Below, piece by piece: positions 50,442 through 61,790 of a stretch of DNA of 64,000 nucleotides. The stretch is from Manis javanica (Eukaryota; Chordata; Mammalia; Pholidota; Manidae). A program made the translations under genes and the position numbers. Numbering within the stretch: position 1 is the first letter of the stretch; each line of letters opens with the position of its first letter. Under the pieces are notes generated by a model. It worked only from the letters and a program-made list of their open reading frames with translations. It was not told the DNA's origin and made no database searches. Where the stretch lies: contig NC_133162.1 of assembly GCF_040802235.1 (NCBI RefSeq), positions 3,335,001-3,399,000 of the forward strand. The letters are read 5' to 3'.

Positions 50442-50458
50442 AAAAACTCAAGGCAGGG
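50442..50458. repeat. Right target-site duplication of the young L1
   Basis: This is the exact second copy of 'aaaaactcaaggcaggg', joined directly to the poly(A). The host sequence resumes with 'ccattcggagg'. Confidence 0.95.
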
Positions 50459-50624
50459 CCATTCGGAGGTTTAGCACCAGCTCCTAATGGATTTGTGTAT
50501 TTTCTTTGCTCTGGAAAGAGGAGACTCATATAGGTACATACTATTCTACTCTCTTCTTTGACTCCTGAAATATGAAGACTTGAATTTATTGCTCTATGAC
50601 AGTGTAGCAGTTATAATAAGCTAG

Positions 50625-50945
50625 GTCGTGCTGTGGTAACAAACAGCCCTCAAATCTCAGAGGCTTAGAACAACTAATGTGTGTTTCCTGTTCACATTAC
50701 TTGTCTATCAAAGGTTGGTGGGGACCCAGGCTGACTGCACAGCTCTGTGAGGACATTGCCAGCCTTCCTCTCATGGCACAGGGAAAGAGAGATGGCGCTG
50801 AAGTGTGCGCTCACTCTTACAGTTTGTGTGGGAAGGGACACGTCACTTCTGTGAATATTTCATTAGCCAAAAAAAATTATGTGGCCACATGTAATTTCAA
50901 AGGGGAGGAGATATGCAATCCTACTATGTTTCTGGAAGGAGAGAG
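50625..50945. mobile_element. Ancient LTR-like interspersed repeat, family not assigned
   Basis: 'gtggtaacaaacagccctca', 'aatctcagaggcttagaaca', 'ggacccaggctgactgcaca', 'ggcacagggaaagagagatg', 'catttcattagccaaaaa' and 'catgtaatttcaaaggggag' recur in this order in many mammalian genomes as part of an old interspersed repeat, probably an LTR in antisense. The relic at 61404-61790 shares its first part. I cannot name the family from memory. Confidence 0.6.
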
Positions 50946-50966
50946 AATGGTCTTAATGTCCTTAAA

Positions 50967-51655
50967 GGGTGAGGCGTGCAGGGAGGGTGAGGGGCGCAGG
51001 GACGGTGAGGGGCACAGGGAGGGTGAGGGGCACAGGGAGGGTGAGGGGCGCAGGGACGGTGAGGGGTACAGGGAGGGTGAGGGGTGCAGGGACAGTGAGG
51101 GGTACAGGGAGGGTGAGGGGTGCAGGGAGGGGGAGGTGTGTAAGGAAGGTGAGAGGTGCTGGGAGGGTGAGGTGTGTAAGGAGGGTGAGGGGTACAGGGA
51201 GGGTGAGGGGTGCAGGGAGGGTGAGGGGCACAGGGAGGGTGAGGGGCGCAGGGAGGGTGAGGGGCACAGGGAGGGTGAGGGGTGCTGGGAGGGTGAGGGG
51301 CACAGGGTGAGGGGTGCAGGGACGGTGAGGGGTACAGGGATGGTGAGGGGCACAGGGAGGGTGAGGGGTACAGGGTGAGGGGTGCAGGGACGGTGAGGGG
51401 TACAGGGATGGTGAGGGGCACAGGGAGGGTGAGGGGTACAGGGAGGGTGAGGGGCACAGGGAGGGTGAGGGGTGCAGGGAGGGTGAGGGGTGCTGGGAGG
51501 GTGAGGGGTACAGGGCGAGGGGTGCAGGGAGGGTGAAGGGTGCTGGGAGGGTGAGGGGTACAGGGTGAGGGGTGCAGGGAGGGTGAGGGGTACAGGGAGG
51601 GTGAGGGGTACAGGGTGAGGGGTACAGGGAGGGTGAGGGGTGCTGGGAGGAGCAC
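50967..51655. repeat. G-rich 18-bp minisatellite (VNTR)
   Basis: About 690 bp of tandem units built on the 18-mer 'gggagggtgaggggyrca' (Y = t/c, R = a/g), with variants gggacgg, gggatgg and gtgctgg, and shorter 14-base units where 'gggag' is lost. A 68-bp higher-order unit (14+18+18+18) is duplicated perfectly at 51303-51370 and 51371-51438. The + strand is almost pure purine with repeated G runs. Because 18 is a multiple of 3, the array stays open in several frames and yields the 233-residue + frame and the 303-residue Pro/Ser/His-rich - frame. These are not genes. Confidence 0.97.
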
Positions 51656-51779
51656 TGGGGTGGGGGAAGGTGGTTCAGGGAGAAGAAACAGCCTGTGTGA
51701 AGTCCTAGAGACGAGGCAGAGAGGAGCAGCTTCTCCCCACAGGGGCCCCCCGGGCAGTAAGTGTGCGCTGGTGGCCGTG

Positions 51780-51938
51780 GGGGCGGAGCTCCCGGCTCTC
51801 ACAAGCTGTGTGACGTGGGCCAAGTTACTCGCCACTCTGTGCCTCAGTGCCTTCGTTTTTGAATGGGAATCCTGAGTATGACCCTCGCCAGTTGTGAGGA
51901 GGATTCAGCAGGTCAACACAGTGAAGGACGGCCTGGGG
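51780..51938 (+). mobile_element. MIR SINE, sense
   Basis: 'acaagctgtgtgacgtgggc' then 'caagttactcgccactctgt', 'gcctcagtgccttcgttttt', 'gaatgggaatcctgagtatg' and 'gttgtgaggaggattcagc' follow the MIR core in order. Confidence 0.88.
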
Positions 51939-52039
51939 CCTCGTGGGACGAGCCCTTGATCCGCACCAGCGGCTGGGTCTTCGGAATTAAATTCCTAGGG
52001 ATATTTAGAAAAAGTAACAGAAAAGAGCCCCCCAAAATA

Positions 52040-54135
52040 TTTTCCCCATGTATAAAAGTATCCTGTTCATGATAAAATTTGTGAAAGTTAGACAGAAGAC
52101 AGTGACCCCACCCTGAGATAAGCTCTGGGCAGCTGGGCCACGTGCCCCCAGTTCTCTCCCTTTTGGTCATTGCTTTACCAAACTGGAATCGTATTTTCTG
52201 TTTTGTTTAGTAACCTGTGATTCCCACCCACCAATAGACCATGATCATTTCCTCATGTGAGTAAATATTCTTAACATGAATCTAAAAGACAGAATAGATG
52301 CTATTCTATCAAAGAAAGGTGACAAAATTCATTTAACCAGCCCCAATTGGATATTTTTTGCCATTATAAATATCACTGTGATGAATGACGAAACACATAA
52401 TTAGTTGCCGTGCCTTTGCATCCCCCTTAGGAAGAGTTCTTAGAAGTGGAATTCCCCAGTCAAAGGTTGTGTCCAATTGAAAACATATTACAAAGTAGCA
52501 TTTCAGAATGATTGCATATAAAATAAGACTAATAAGAACTGCATGAAAGTACCCATTTCCTCTGGTTCTCACCCACACTGTGCGTTTTTTGTGGTTCTTT
52601 AATTTTTGTAGATTTGATGTCATAGAAATGGTGCTGTGCTGTTATTTTAATTTGCATTTCTTTGCTTACAAAGGTACATCATTTTCTTACCACACATCAT
52701 TGGCTCTTTGGTGTTTTCTGCTTGCGAATTGTTTGATTCTGGCCTTGGCCTATTTATCTAGCGGAGTGTTTATTCCTTTGTTATCAATTTGCGAGAGTCC
52801 TTTAAAGATTAATGATGTTCTCTTATCACGTGTCTTCCCCTTTGTTTATTATTCATTTTATCTCTTGTACATAACGTGTGTGTTTAAACTACCACCGTTT
52901 TTACAGTGTCCTTTTGTGGGAGTTGCCCAATGCTATCCCCCGCCACCCACGAAGTACAGATATTACCTAAGTTCTCTTCTTTTGTGGTTGACATTTTTAT
53001 ATTTTACTTTAACAAATCCAGCAGGAATTAATTTTAATGTCTTCAGAGAAGAGAGATTTGACTTAATGTTTTCTAATTAGTCATTTGAAGTTAAGCCATT
53101 TATTAAGACTTTATCCTCTGCTTTGAAATTCTACCTTCATCACACTAAATTCCTGTGCATACCTGGGCTAAGGTCTCAATTTTGCTCACTCTTTGGTCCA
53201 TTCTCCCGCCAGTGCCTCACTGTTTTAACTATTGTAGCTTTCTAGTTCATTTTATTAAGCCCCTCTCATTCTTTGTCATACATTTTCTGATTGTTCTTCC
53301 TTATTTATTTCCAAGATGAATTTTAGAATCATTTTATGGGGGAGAAAAATCCCATCTGGAGTACAAATGTAACTAAATTAAATTTATAAATCTATTTGGG
53401 AAGATAGGACATATTGTCATATTTATGTTATTAATTTTTCTATTAATGAATATGTTAAGACTCTTGATTTAAGGCTTCCTGTTTGACCCTCAATAGATTT
53501 TCCTGTTGACTTTAACATTTTTTGGTAAAATCCTTCTTTGCTATTCTAGTTGTATTTTTATTGTAAATGCACTTCTTTTTATCGTATTTTCTTTTTTTTG
53601 CTTCTATATTGGAAAAGATTAATTTTCTATATTTCTTTCTTTCTCACTATCTGACTTTTGTAGTGAGTTGTAATAGTTACTAGGCAGATCATTACTTTCT
53701 CTCCTAATACAGACAAGCCAAGAATAAAGATATTTATGTCTCATTTTTTCCTACATTTGTTCTTATTTATTTCTGGACTTACTGAATTGACTACAAAGGC
53801 ATTGGTGTTTCTGATTTTTTAAATCTCTCTTTATGATTTTATTACAAAGCATGTTAATGTACATTTTTATTATGTCAAGGATCTGCCCATTTATTTGTTT
53901 TATACATGCATTTTTAAGCCATTTATTGAAATGAATAAACTATTTTCTCTTTTGATGTTTTGATGAATATGGTTAATTATATTACTAAGTTTTCTGGAAT
54001 TAAACTACCCTTGCCTTCTAGAAATAACTATAATTTGGTCACTTCTTACGATATAATGCATTATAAGAAATTTATGTATTTGGTCATTAAGATGACCAAA
54101 AATACATTTCTCAGGTGTATTTGGTCTTCATCCAG
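52040..54135 (-). mobile_element. Old L1 (L1M) ORF2 and 3' end, antisense, about 2.1 kb
   Basis: This is the longest clear LINE relic. From left to right it runs from the 3' UTR ('cagtgaccccaccctgagat'), through 'ccagccccaattggatattt', 'ttagaagtggaattccccag', 'tttaatttgcatttctttgc', 'actgttttaactattgtagc' and 'gatgaattttagaatcattt', to late-to-middle ORF2 ('gttttctggaattaaactac' then 'ataatttggtcacttcttac', for 'ttggtcatgatgtat'). All are collinear with antisense L1. The 166-residue + frame at 52580-53080 is an antisense shadow. The ORF2 frame itself is broken throughout. Confidence 0.9.
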
Positions 54136-54787
54136 TTCCTAAAAATACTTCAGGCCTTAAAGGTGAAATGGGTGTCTTGTCATGAGACGTTTGGACCCAC
54201 CCAGGGCCGGGGCTGGAGGCTGAGTCAGCCAGTGGCCAGTGATTTAGTCTGTGCAAGGAAGCCCTGACAAACCGCCCGAGAAGAGCATCTCTCTGTCTCT
54301 TGAGCATCCTGCTTCTTTGTTGGGAAGAGCTTCCACACTTGGGGAGCCAGGTCGCCTCCACACGCCCCGGAGCCAGGCCCCAGGCTCCACGAGGATAGAA
54401 GTTCCTTTATTTGGGGCCTTGCCTGTGTCTCTCTTCATCTGGCTGTTAACTGGTGTCCTTTATGATGTCCTTTATTAAAGTGGTAAACTAAGTGTTATTT
54501 CTGAATTCTGTGAGCTGCCCTAGCAAATTAATGGAACCTAAGGGGGAGGCTGTGGGAACGTCTAATCTGCAGCCAGTAGGTCAGAAGCACAGGGAACAGC
54601 CCAGGGCTGCAACTGGCATCTGGAGTGGGGGGCTGTGGAGGTCTTTCTTGTAGGATGGGGCCCTGAACGTGGGGAATCTGCTGCTGTCTCTGGGCAGATA
54701 GAGTCAGAATTCAGGTGAGTTCTTGGGCATCCTGCTGGCATGGGAGGATTTCTTGTTGTCATGTGTGGGAAGACCCCTCCCCCCTGC

Positions 54788-54806
54788 CCCAACACACACA
54801 CACACA
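54788..54806. repeat. (CA)n run
   Basis: A short, pure CA run of about 19 bases in a C-rich context. Confidence 0.9.
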
Positions 54807-55221
54807 CAAGCACTGGAATCATCAGGGGACCTGAAAGGAGTTTGTGTGGGACACAGTTGGTGTCAGTAAAGTGGGACTTGTTTGGAAGCACTTCTAAAAT
54901 GTGTTGATTTTTCATTTCATTTAGATTTTTCAAGTCATTATCATTGGTTTCTACACAGAATGGTCTCTTACTGTTACTACATAGCCATATTTGTGGTTGT
55001 CTCCTTTCTTCTTCCAAAAGTGACATATTTGTGTTTCCTCTGTTTTATTGGTGCTTTATAGTTTTAATTTTTGTTATTAAATTAGAATAAGTAACACAAT
55101 CTAAAATTATTAGAAGTTAGAAATTTTCCCTATTCCCTCTCCATTTCCCCTTTCCTCTCCTTAAGTTGATCAGATACTCAGTGTTATTTCATGGTTATAT
55201 GGTATGTATCCATGTCCATCT

Positions 55222-55260
55222 TCATATATATACATATATACTCACACACACACACACATA
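55222..55260. repeat. TA/CA compound microsatellite
   Basis: Two TATA runs are followed by a pure CA run of about 16 bases. It is a compound dinucleotide repeat. Confidence 0.9.
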
Positions 55261-55870
55261 TCCATAATATCCATATGTTTATACACATTGATTTTGATTT
55301 GCGTTTTCTGTGAATTCCTGTCTTTTAATTCCTGTGAATGAGCTGTCTGGCCTGTCTCATGTGCTCTGGTCGGGTGGCAGGCGGGCTCTCACACTGCCCC
55401 TGCTTTGTGCAGTGAGTGTCTCTCCTGAGTCACCCCTGACTGGATCATGAGAATAAGTCTGGAAAAGGGGGTGTCGATGGTTTATTTTTAAAAGTAGCAC
55501 TCCATTTGCCTCACGTTTTGTGGAGAGTTTTGCCCCAATTCTGCCAGTAAGCTCTTGATCAATATTAATTTTCAGTAGTGGTGTTGTGATTTGAGTATAT
55601 TTTTAAATCATCTTGTAAGCATCTTCCTAAATAGAAATAATTCATTTAACAAATGTTTTTTGAGAACTTGAGCGCATCACATACTAGTTTATCAGAGTAT
55701 AATCTTTTCAAGACATACAGGCTATGTAAGGTTTGCTAGCTGGGTGCGTTTTATATCAGAAGGAAAATTAGTGGTATATTCCAAACACATAGATCACTAC
55801 CTGATACACAGTAGGTGTGAAATATTCTCTTCTCCTCTCTCCTGCTCCATTCCTTTTGTCTTAATATGAC

Positions 55871-55918
55871 TGCTCATAGCTAGGGATGCTCATAGCTAAG
55901 GATGCTGGTAGCTAGGGA
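55871..55918. repeat. Three 16-bp tandem units
   Basis: The units are 'tgctcatagctaggga', 'tgctcatagctaagga' and 'tgctggtagctaggga'. Copies 1 and 2 differ at one base and copies 1 and 3 at two. Confidence 0.92.
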
Positions 55919-56264
55919 GGTGGTAGGAAATGAGGTGCTGCTTGGGAGGATTCTGATTCCAACCACTGCTCGTCCCATCAAGAGGAGAACCCTGATGGAC
56001 TACACTAAGTCAATTAATAAATCTGACCTCTTCCTGAAAAATAACAATAATCTTATTTTGTTTTTAGGTAATAGGAAGAGAATAAGCCAAATGATTCTCG
56101 GTTTTAGCATCAAAAAGTTTCAAGACAGTAAAACCCTGGAGTTACTTTTGTGTAAATAAGGGATGAATGTACAGCTGGGGATGTAAGTGCCGAGAACAGA
56201 AAAATTAGCAGGCTGAGAATCCGTGGTTTTAAAGATACGATGCTGTAGTTCTTAAAGGCGGCAG

Positions 56265-56513
56265 TTAGATAAGGGAAAGGAGGGAAGCAGGCCCTGTTCC
56301 CTGTGGGATCCCGATGACAGCGTAACAGATGACTCCAGATGACAGTGTTGAGGAGGACTGGAGAGAAATTATATTAACAAACTGTTGATGATGGTTATAA
56401 TAAGATTTAAGCGACCAAATAACCGAACCTGAAAGACCAACATATTTTTCAAGATGATTTAGAAGGATGCTAACGTGGAGGATGTCAAAAGCTGCAATTA
56501 TGTCTGAACTCAT
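56265..56513 (-). pseudogene. Reverse-transcriptase relic of the L2/CR1 LINE clade
   Basis: The 82-residue antisense frame reads as part of a LINE reverse-transcriptase domain. Near its start is SDIIAAFDILH, corresponding to the D-x-SAAFDTVDH motif of the family that carries the first catalytic Asp. It continues with ILLNHLEKYVGLSGSV, then KSYYNHHQQFVNI, and near its end GIPQGTGPASLL, corresponding to GVPQGSVLGPLL. The spacing is that of the L2/CR1 clade and not of L1, whose motifs differ. The polymerase YxDD motif is not in this frame, and homology is lost on both sides, so only about 80 codons survive. It is a fragment of a fossil mobile element with no expected activity. Confidence 0.72.
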
Positions 56514-57179
56514 TTCAGGAATAGATTCCCGGCCTCAGATGCACCAGGGTGTTATCACAGGTCCCGATGAGGGCATCTGAGTCCACAGCCAAAACTGGGC
56601 TAAACTCTCCCAAACACATTATTGTCATTATCATCACTCCTCCATATCAGTGTTACCAATTTGAATTAGATTAGCCATTTTTTAAAAGTAATGGGGATGA
56701 GCAATTTTCAAGAAATCTTATATACTTAAAAGGAACTATTTTTAGAAAGCTTGTAATTGTCCATAGGATAGATGTGTTTATGCCACTTCAAATAATAGCA
56801 CAAAGGATAAAAAAATATTTAGGAAGCTTAAAATATCTTCGATATGAAGATCCAAAGGCAAAAATGTTGAATCATACTTTCCGGCTCTCACTTTTTTTTT
56901 TGAAATGACTGTAGGAACCTATTCAGTCTGTAAACGTTGGAAAGGCATGTGTCTCTTTCGCTTTGTACGTGTTTCCCATGACAGCTGGAAAACTTTTGTT
57001 CTTAAAGTAGAAGCATTGCCCGGCTCTTTGATTAATCTCTGTTGTCATCAGCCTTGAGAATGACAGAATTTATGAATCTCTCATATATTCTGAGGCTTCA
57101 TTAAACTTCTAATTTATAAAATCAAATTTTTCTTAAATCCCATCTTCTAACCACGTAGCTGTTGCACATCAATGGTTTG
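56514..57179. other. Unassigned AT-rich DNA
   Basis: It lies upstream of the reverse-transcriptase relic in that element's own orientation, but I see no further LINE match and no gene. Confidence 0.4.
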
Positions 57180-57398
57180 GCTCAGGGTTTCTCATCGGTG
57201 GCCCTGCTGACCTGGCCCGGGTAACTCTTTGTTGTGGGGCCATGCTGTGTGTTGGGGTGTTGAGCAGCTTCCCTGGCCTCCACCCGCCAGATGCCAGTGG
57301 CAATACTTTGCTCTCCCCTGCCCAAGTGCAACAGCGGAAGTGTCACCAAACACTGGCAGGGGTTCCCAGCATGACTTCCCTGGTTGAGCACCACCGGG
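57180..57398. mobile_element. hAT-like non-autonomous DNA transposon fragment
   Basis: 'cagggtttctcatcggtggc' then 'gggtaactctttgttgtggg', 'gagcagcttccctggcctcc', 'acccgccagatgccagtggc', 'caaacactggcaggggttcc' and 'ggttgagcaccaccg' match a common hAT-Charlie-type MER element (consensus about 'ggttctcaacctcggcacta' ... 'cggttgagaaccactg'). The inverted ends 'ggtttctca' and 'tggttgagcacc' are decayed. I am sure of the type but not of the family name. Confidence 0.7.
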
Positions 57399-57584
57399 TC
57401 AACTCACTGAGGCTTTACACGGGACTTACTCTAGTTGGGATAAATGCGCAAGCCCTCTTTTTCTCATGGAATGAGCATGAACAGTGCCAGGAGGGTCATG
57501 CATGGTCTTACCGTGTGGAGAGCCTTTTCTGGCATTCTTGGCTCCCCCAAATGTTTACCTACTCCACTAATTCCCCTCACTTTG

Positions 57585-58865
57585 TGATACTTTTTTATAA
57601 CTTTTACATGATGTAATTTCCAACTTGGCAGAGAAGTTGCAAAAATAGGATGATCAACTCCCATATACTATTTACCCAGGTACTGATTGCTAACATTTCC
57701 CCCATTTGAACTTTTCTTTCCATATCTATATACCTACACACATACATATATGTACACACACAATCATACACACACCTACATATATACAAACACATACACA
57801 CTCCTGTAATTATTTTTCTCAGATTAGTTGAGAGCAAGTGGAAGATAGCATGTTCCCTTTACTCCTAAAGATTTTAAAGTTTATTTCCTAAGAACAACAA
57901 GGTTCTGTGACACAGTCATAACATAATCATTAAAATGAGTGTCTTTCACATTGGTATGTAACCCATTTCCAAACTCCCTCAATTGTCCAACTACTCTCCT
58001 TGGATCTGCCCCTCATTTCCCAGAAGCAGGTGCACTATCTTATTTTGTCTGGCTGGCTCCTTGGAAGATTTTTTGTCTTCCAACTTTGACATTTTTGAAG
58101 AGTATAGACCAATTATTTCGTAGGATGTCCCTAGTGTAGGTGTGTCTGACCTCTTCTTATGCTTAGATTCGGTGTAGTTTGCATTGCTGGCAAGAGCCTG
58201 GGACGTTGTGTCAGGAGACACAGGTGGTCAATTCGTGTCAACGTAAATGTTAGCCTTGATCGCCTGCTTCGGGTGGTGTCTGTGAGATTTGTTTATTGTA
58301 AATATGTTGTTTTTCTGGTGATGATAACTGATTTGGGGGAAGATACTACAATATGGTGTCATTACTATGTTCTTTCTCAAAATTTCATCCACTAGTTTTT
58401 GCACCCATAGCAGGTTCATGCCTTAAGCAGTTATTGCAATGACGGCTGCAAAACGGAGATTTTCTGACACCCAGTGCTTCTACTGGGCATTTAACTGTGC
58501 GAGAGAGCTGTCCTTTCCCTTCATTTATTTATTCATTCATTTATATCGGCCAGACTTACAGAGTCTTATTTTAAGCAATGTGTTTTAATCTGCTTCTTTC
58601 ACTGTTGATTCTGGGGCTCAAAAATTGCCAATGGGAACCCCTTCAAGTGACCACTGGGTCGTATGGATGCATCTCTATCATTTTCTAAACACTTTCTGAC
58701 TTTCTGGCACAAAATTTGTTCTCAGCTTATATTTCCTCACTCCTGCCCAAGAATAGCCATTTCTCCAAAGAGCCCTGGGTCCTTTCAGTGGGAGTGTTTG
58801 AAAACCCCTAACTGGGTGTTGGTGTGGTAACTGGTAATGTAAGGTGTGCTCAAGGAAAGGTTTGA
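57585..58865 (-). mobile_element. Old L1 (L1M) 3' region, antisense, about 1.3 kb
   Basis: Collinear with a well-known antisense L1M segment: 'gttgcaaaaataggatgatc', 'acatttttgaagagtataga', 'ttatttcgtaggatgtccct', 'gttagccttgatcgcctgct', 'gggggaagatactacaatat', 'gccaatgggaaccccttcaa', 'ctttctggcacaaaatttgt' and 'ccatttctccaaagagccct'. A TA/CA-rich tract at 57730-57800 sits where this family has a TA/TC repeat. No frame is kept. Confidence 0.78.
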
Positions 58866-60482
58866 AGGTAACTCCAATATAAACCATCAGAAAGAAAATA
58901 CAGGATTCAGTGAAGGAGAGAGAGCATTTTGGAAGTTGGTTATCTCTCAAATTCGCTTGATGAATTGCCTAATGCAAATTAATTCCCCTCTAGAGCTTTC
59001 TTTGCGAGGGCACACAATCTGGAGAGGTTGGTTGAGCCCTGCCTCTCTCAAGGGTTGACTTGGAAAGAGCTTGACCAGGGAGCTTCACCCCCATGGTGCT
59101 TGGAAAGGCATCATAGTGGACCCGCCTTCTGTGCCGCTGAAAGGAGGAGCCCATGGAGGCGGCGGGGATGACAAAGTGCTGGAGCAGCCAGGCTTGGAGC
59201 CCCTTGAACGTGGCGTAGTGATCGACTTGTTTGGGGGCTCAGAGCGTGGTGAGGAGAGGCCCAGCAGGAGCGAGCCTCACTAATTGCATTACGATTGCAT
59301 GAGATATTGCAAGGTTTACTAGGAGCTCTTGGCTTCAGAACACAGGCTGGTGAGCTCCAGGAGCAGTTGGCAGCAGGAGTGGAAAAAACGACAATCATTT
59401 GAAGAGTCAGCAAGGTGGCGAAGCCAGAGTGTGCGCACTTGGCCTGGTACTCTGACTTCTGGCTGAGGTGCGTGCTCAGCGAAAGAACGGCACCGGCAAA
59501 AATGTTGGCAGGTTCCAGGAGGCATCTTCTCCTTCTTTTATCTGGCTTTGATTGCAATGGTTCGGGATGCTGGCAAGCACTTTGGTTTTGTTCTGAAAAT
59601 ACGGGCCAGGAGCCTAAGCCATTTCTTTCTTTCTAACTGATTTGAACTTGGATCAATCAGCTCATCGTTAGTTCATCAAGATCATTTATAAAGCCAGAAC
59701 CACAATAAAAAATAATAAGTTTTCAAAGCTGGCTTTTGATCTGGTTATTAGACCAACTATTACAATGGCTAAACTAGTGTGTAGATGTTTCCTTGGGATC
59801 CCTTGGTTGCCACACCTTCTTCATTATTTCAGACTACACTCATGTTGGCCCTTTTAACTGGCAGCCCTTATTTCTAAATAAGAGTTTAATTTGCTCTGAC
59901 TAATGACCCCGAAATTTTTGTCTAAGCTAGAGAACTTTTTCCTATTACATCTCTATATAAATACATACTGATGAACCCTCTTGGGTATCCTGGGAGAAGG
60001 GCTCTATTTTACTACTTACACAGCTGTGTGTCAGCTCTTCCTACAAGCCAGGGGAACACTAGCATGACCTTTGGCTATGCTCCAAGGAAAACGCTAGAAT
60101 GGCTGATCTTTTTAGACCCAAATGAACTTCTCATCTCACTTGAACATTTTACCGTGTACCTTGAGAAATTACTTGAATGCTAACAAATGTGCGAAGTGAC
60201 TGTGATATATTAATAATGCATCTAAGTTAGCCTCATAATTTAAATGTTTATTCTAAGATGAAAAGACAATATTGACTCCATCCTGTGGAGAAACTTGTGT
60301 GGCTCCATGATAAAATTCTCTGATTAGTTTATGGATGGAAAAATATCTTCTTAAGGTCTTGCCCATGAAACAGATGCCCTCTTGCTGGATTTATGTACAT
60401 TTGGGGAAAGAGAATAAAAATTCTGATTATTCTAAAAATAAGACACAACCATTACATTGGTAAATTCTCAGATAAACAGCAT
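58866..60482. other. Unassigned low-repeat DNA
   Basis: I recognise no transposon or gene. An antisense frame at 59111-59557 (148 residues, Cys/Ser-rich) overlaps + strand frames and has no family motif. Confidence 0.4.
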
Positions 60483-60578
60483 TTTCTTTGTTAGTTTATT
60501 CACTTATTTAAAGTATTTCATCAGAAAAAAATAATTAGCATCTCACATCTCTATAGTGATGGCCCAGGGATAAAGAAG
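60483..60578 (+). repeat. Perfect 96-bp direct repeat, copy 1
   Basis: The unit starts 'tttctttgttagtttattca' and ends 'cccagggataaagaag'. It recurs without a mismatch at 63905-64000, 3,422 bases downstream, up to the last base of the window. The sequence matches no repeat family that I know. Confidence 0.97.
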
Positions 60579-61403
60579 GATAAGAAATGCAGTCCTTTGC
60601 GATCTAAAGTATACACTATTAATACAAATGTTATATTCACACAGAGGTTCTTGATTGCTCTAAGTTGATATTAACTCTTTAGCCAGCTATATTACAATCA
60701 GCTCCAACTGAATTAATCAATTTTCTAGGTGATCAATGCGGTAAGCAGTTATGTCCCAAAAGAGACAAAATGCCAGCAAAATAATTGCTGACTGGCACTT
60801 TATATCAATTATTTCATTTGTATTTAATTAAAAGAAATCAGAACAGTGAACTGAGTTGTAAAAATTCCCTTAGCTCTATAATTTATAAAAAGCCTAAAGA
60901 ATTTGTGTTGCTGTGTTTAAAGGTGGCCTTTTGAAATAATCTGGGATCTATTTTACAAGCAAATTATTGCCAACATTATTTCCATTGTTATTTCTTGGGG
61001 GAAACACTTTGTATGGTAATTCAGTGTGATTCACATGAATCCTAAGAATGTCCAATTCTGTAGCCTGTGGTCACAAGGTGAGCTCTGCTTTTTCACGTTA
61101 ATATCCAGTGGTAGAGCCAGGTTAGTATGTGGGCATTTCTAAGAAGGCAACATGGCACAATGAGACAACTGAAAACAAGAGGAGGAAGAAAAGATAACAC
61201 AGACTTATCTATACAGACCTCAGAAAGATGACCAAAGGCAGGGTGTGTTGGTCCCTTGAAGAATTTTGATCATTGTGGAAGATGGACCATTTTCCTTGCT
61301 TATTAAAAGTGACCCATGCAGGAAGCACTGAAGGCTTAGGTCATTCCTATTGGCCTTTCTCCCTTTTCCTCATGTAAGAGAAAATTTCACATCAGGGTAA
61401 GTA
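60579..61403. other. Unassigned AT-rich DNA
   Basis: I recognise no repeat or gene. If the 96-bp repeat continues past the window, this stretch should also recur downstream. Confidence 0.4.
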
Positions 61404-61790
61404 ATGCTGTCTGTTGTAACAAACATCCCCAAACTGTCAGTGGTTTAACACAATGAAGTGTCTTTCTTTCTCAGGCTGATGTCTGACGCAGTTCCTTGGC
61501 TCTTCTAAAGAGCCCTCCTCCCCGTGGTGACTCAGGGACCCGGGAGGCTTTAATCCTGTGGGTTCTTCATTTCATAGCTGCCTGGGTATGATGCACTGGC
61601 AGATGGGGGAAGAAGTGAGAGGGAAGGGCAGACGGGGGTAAGAACGAGTCTGGGAGACACACTGCCTTTTTAACTACTTTGGTCTAGAGCAGACACCTCC
61701 CTGATGGTTCTGTTGACCGGTGCTGGTTTCCAATTGCCAAGGAAGCCCCAGGTTTTAGAGGAACACATGCATAATCATGATCATTAACAG
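61404..61790. mobile_element. Ancient LTR-like interspersed repeat, same type as 50625-50945
   Basis: 'gtctgttgtaacaaacatcc', 'ccaaactgtcagtggtttaa' and 'cacaatgaagtgtctttctt' repeat the opening pattern of the relic at 50625. They are followed by 'ttcttcatttcatagctgcc' and a diverged tail. The right end is uncertain and the family is not assigned. Confidence 0.5.

Larger units (their letters stand above)
54136..56264. other. Unassigned DNA with small simple repeats
   Basis: It holds a CA run at 54788-54806, a TA/CA run at about 55222-55260, a weak antisense L2/MIR 3' end at about 55636-55690 ('ttcatttaacaaatgttttt') and a small tandem repeat at 55871-55918. An antisense frame at 54562-55026 (154 residues) has no recognisable domain. 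Confidence 0.4.

Noticed and set aside
50967-51655. CRISPR-like array of short repeats
   Set aside because: The units are contiguous with no unique spacers and the context is a mammalian genome. This is a minisatellite.
50924-51835. 303-residue Pro/Ser/His-rich antisense frame, and the 233-residue + frame at 50677-51378
   Set aside because: Both come from the 18-bp tandem array, whose unit is a multiple of three and lacks stops in several phases. Open frames on both strands are expected, and there is no domain.
52580-53080. 166-residue hydrophobic + strand frame resembling a membrane protein
   Set aside because: It lies inside the antisense L1 relic at 52040-54135. T-rich antisense LINE DNA translates into Phe/Leu-rich, falsely membrane-like peptides.
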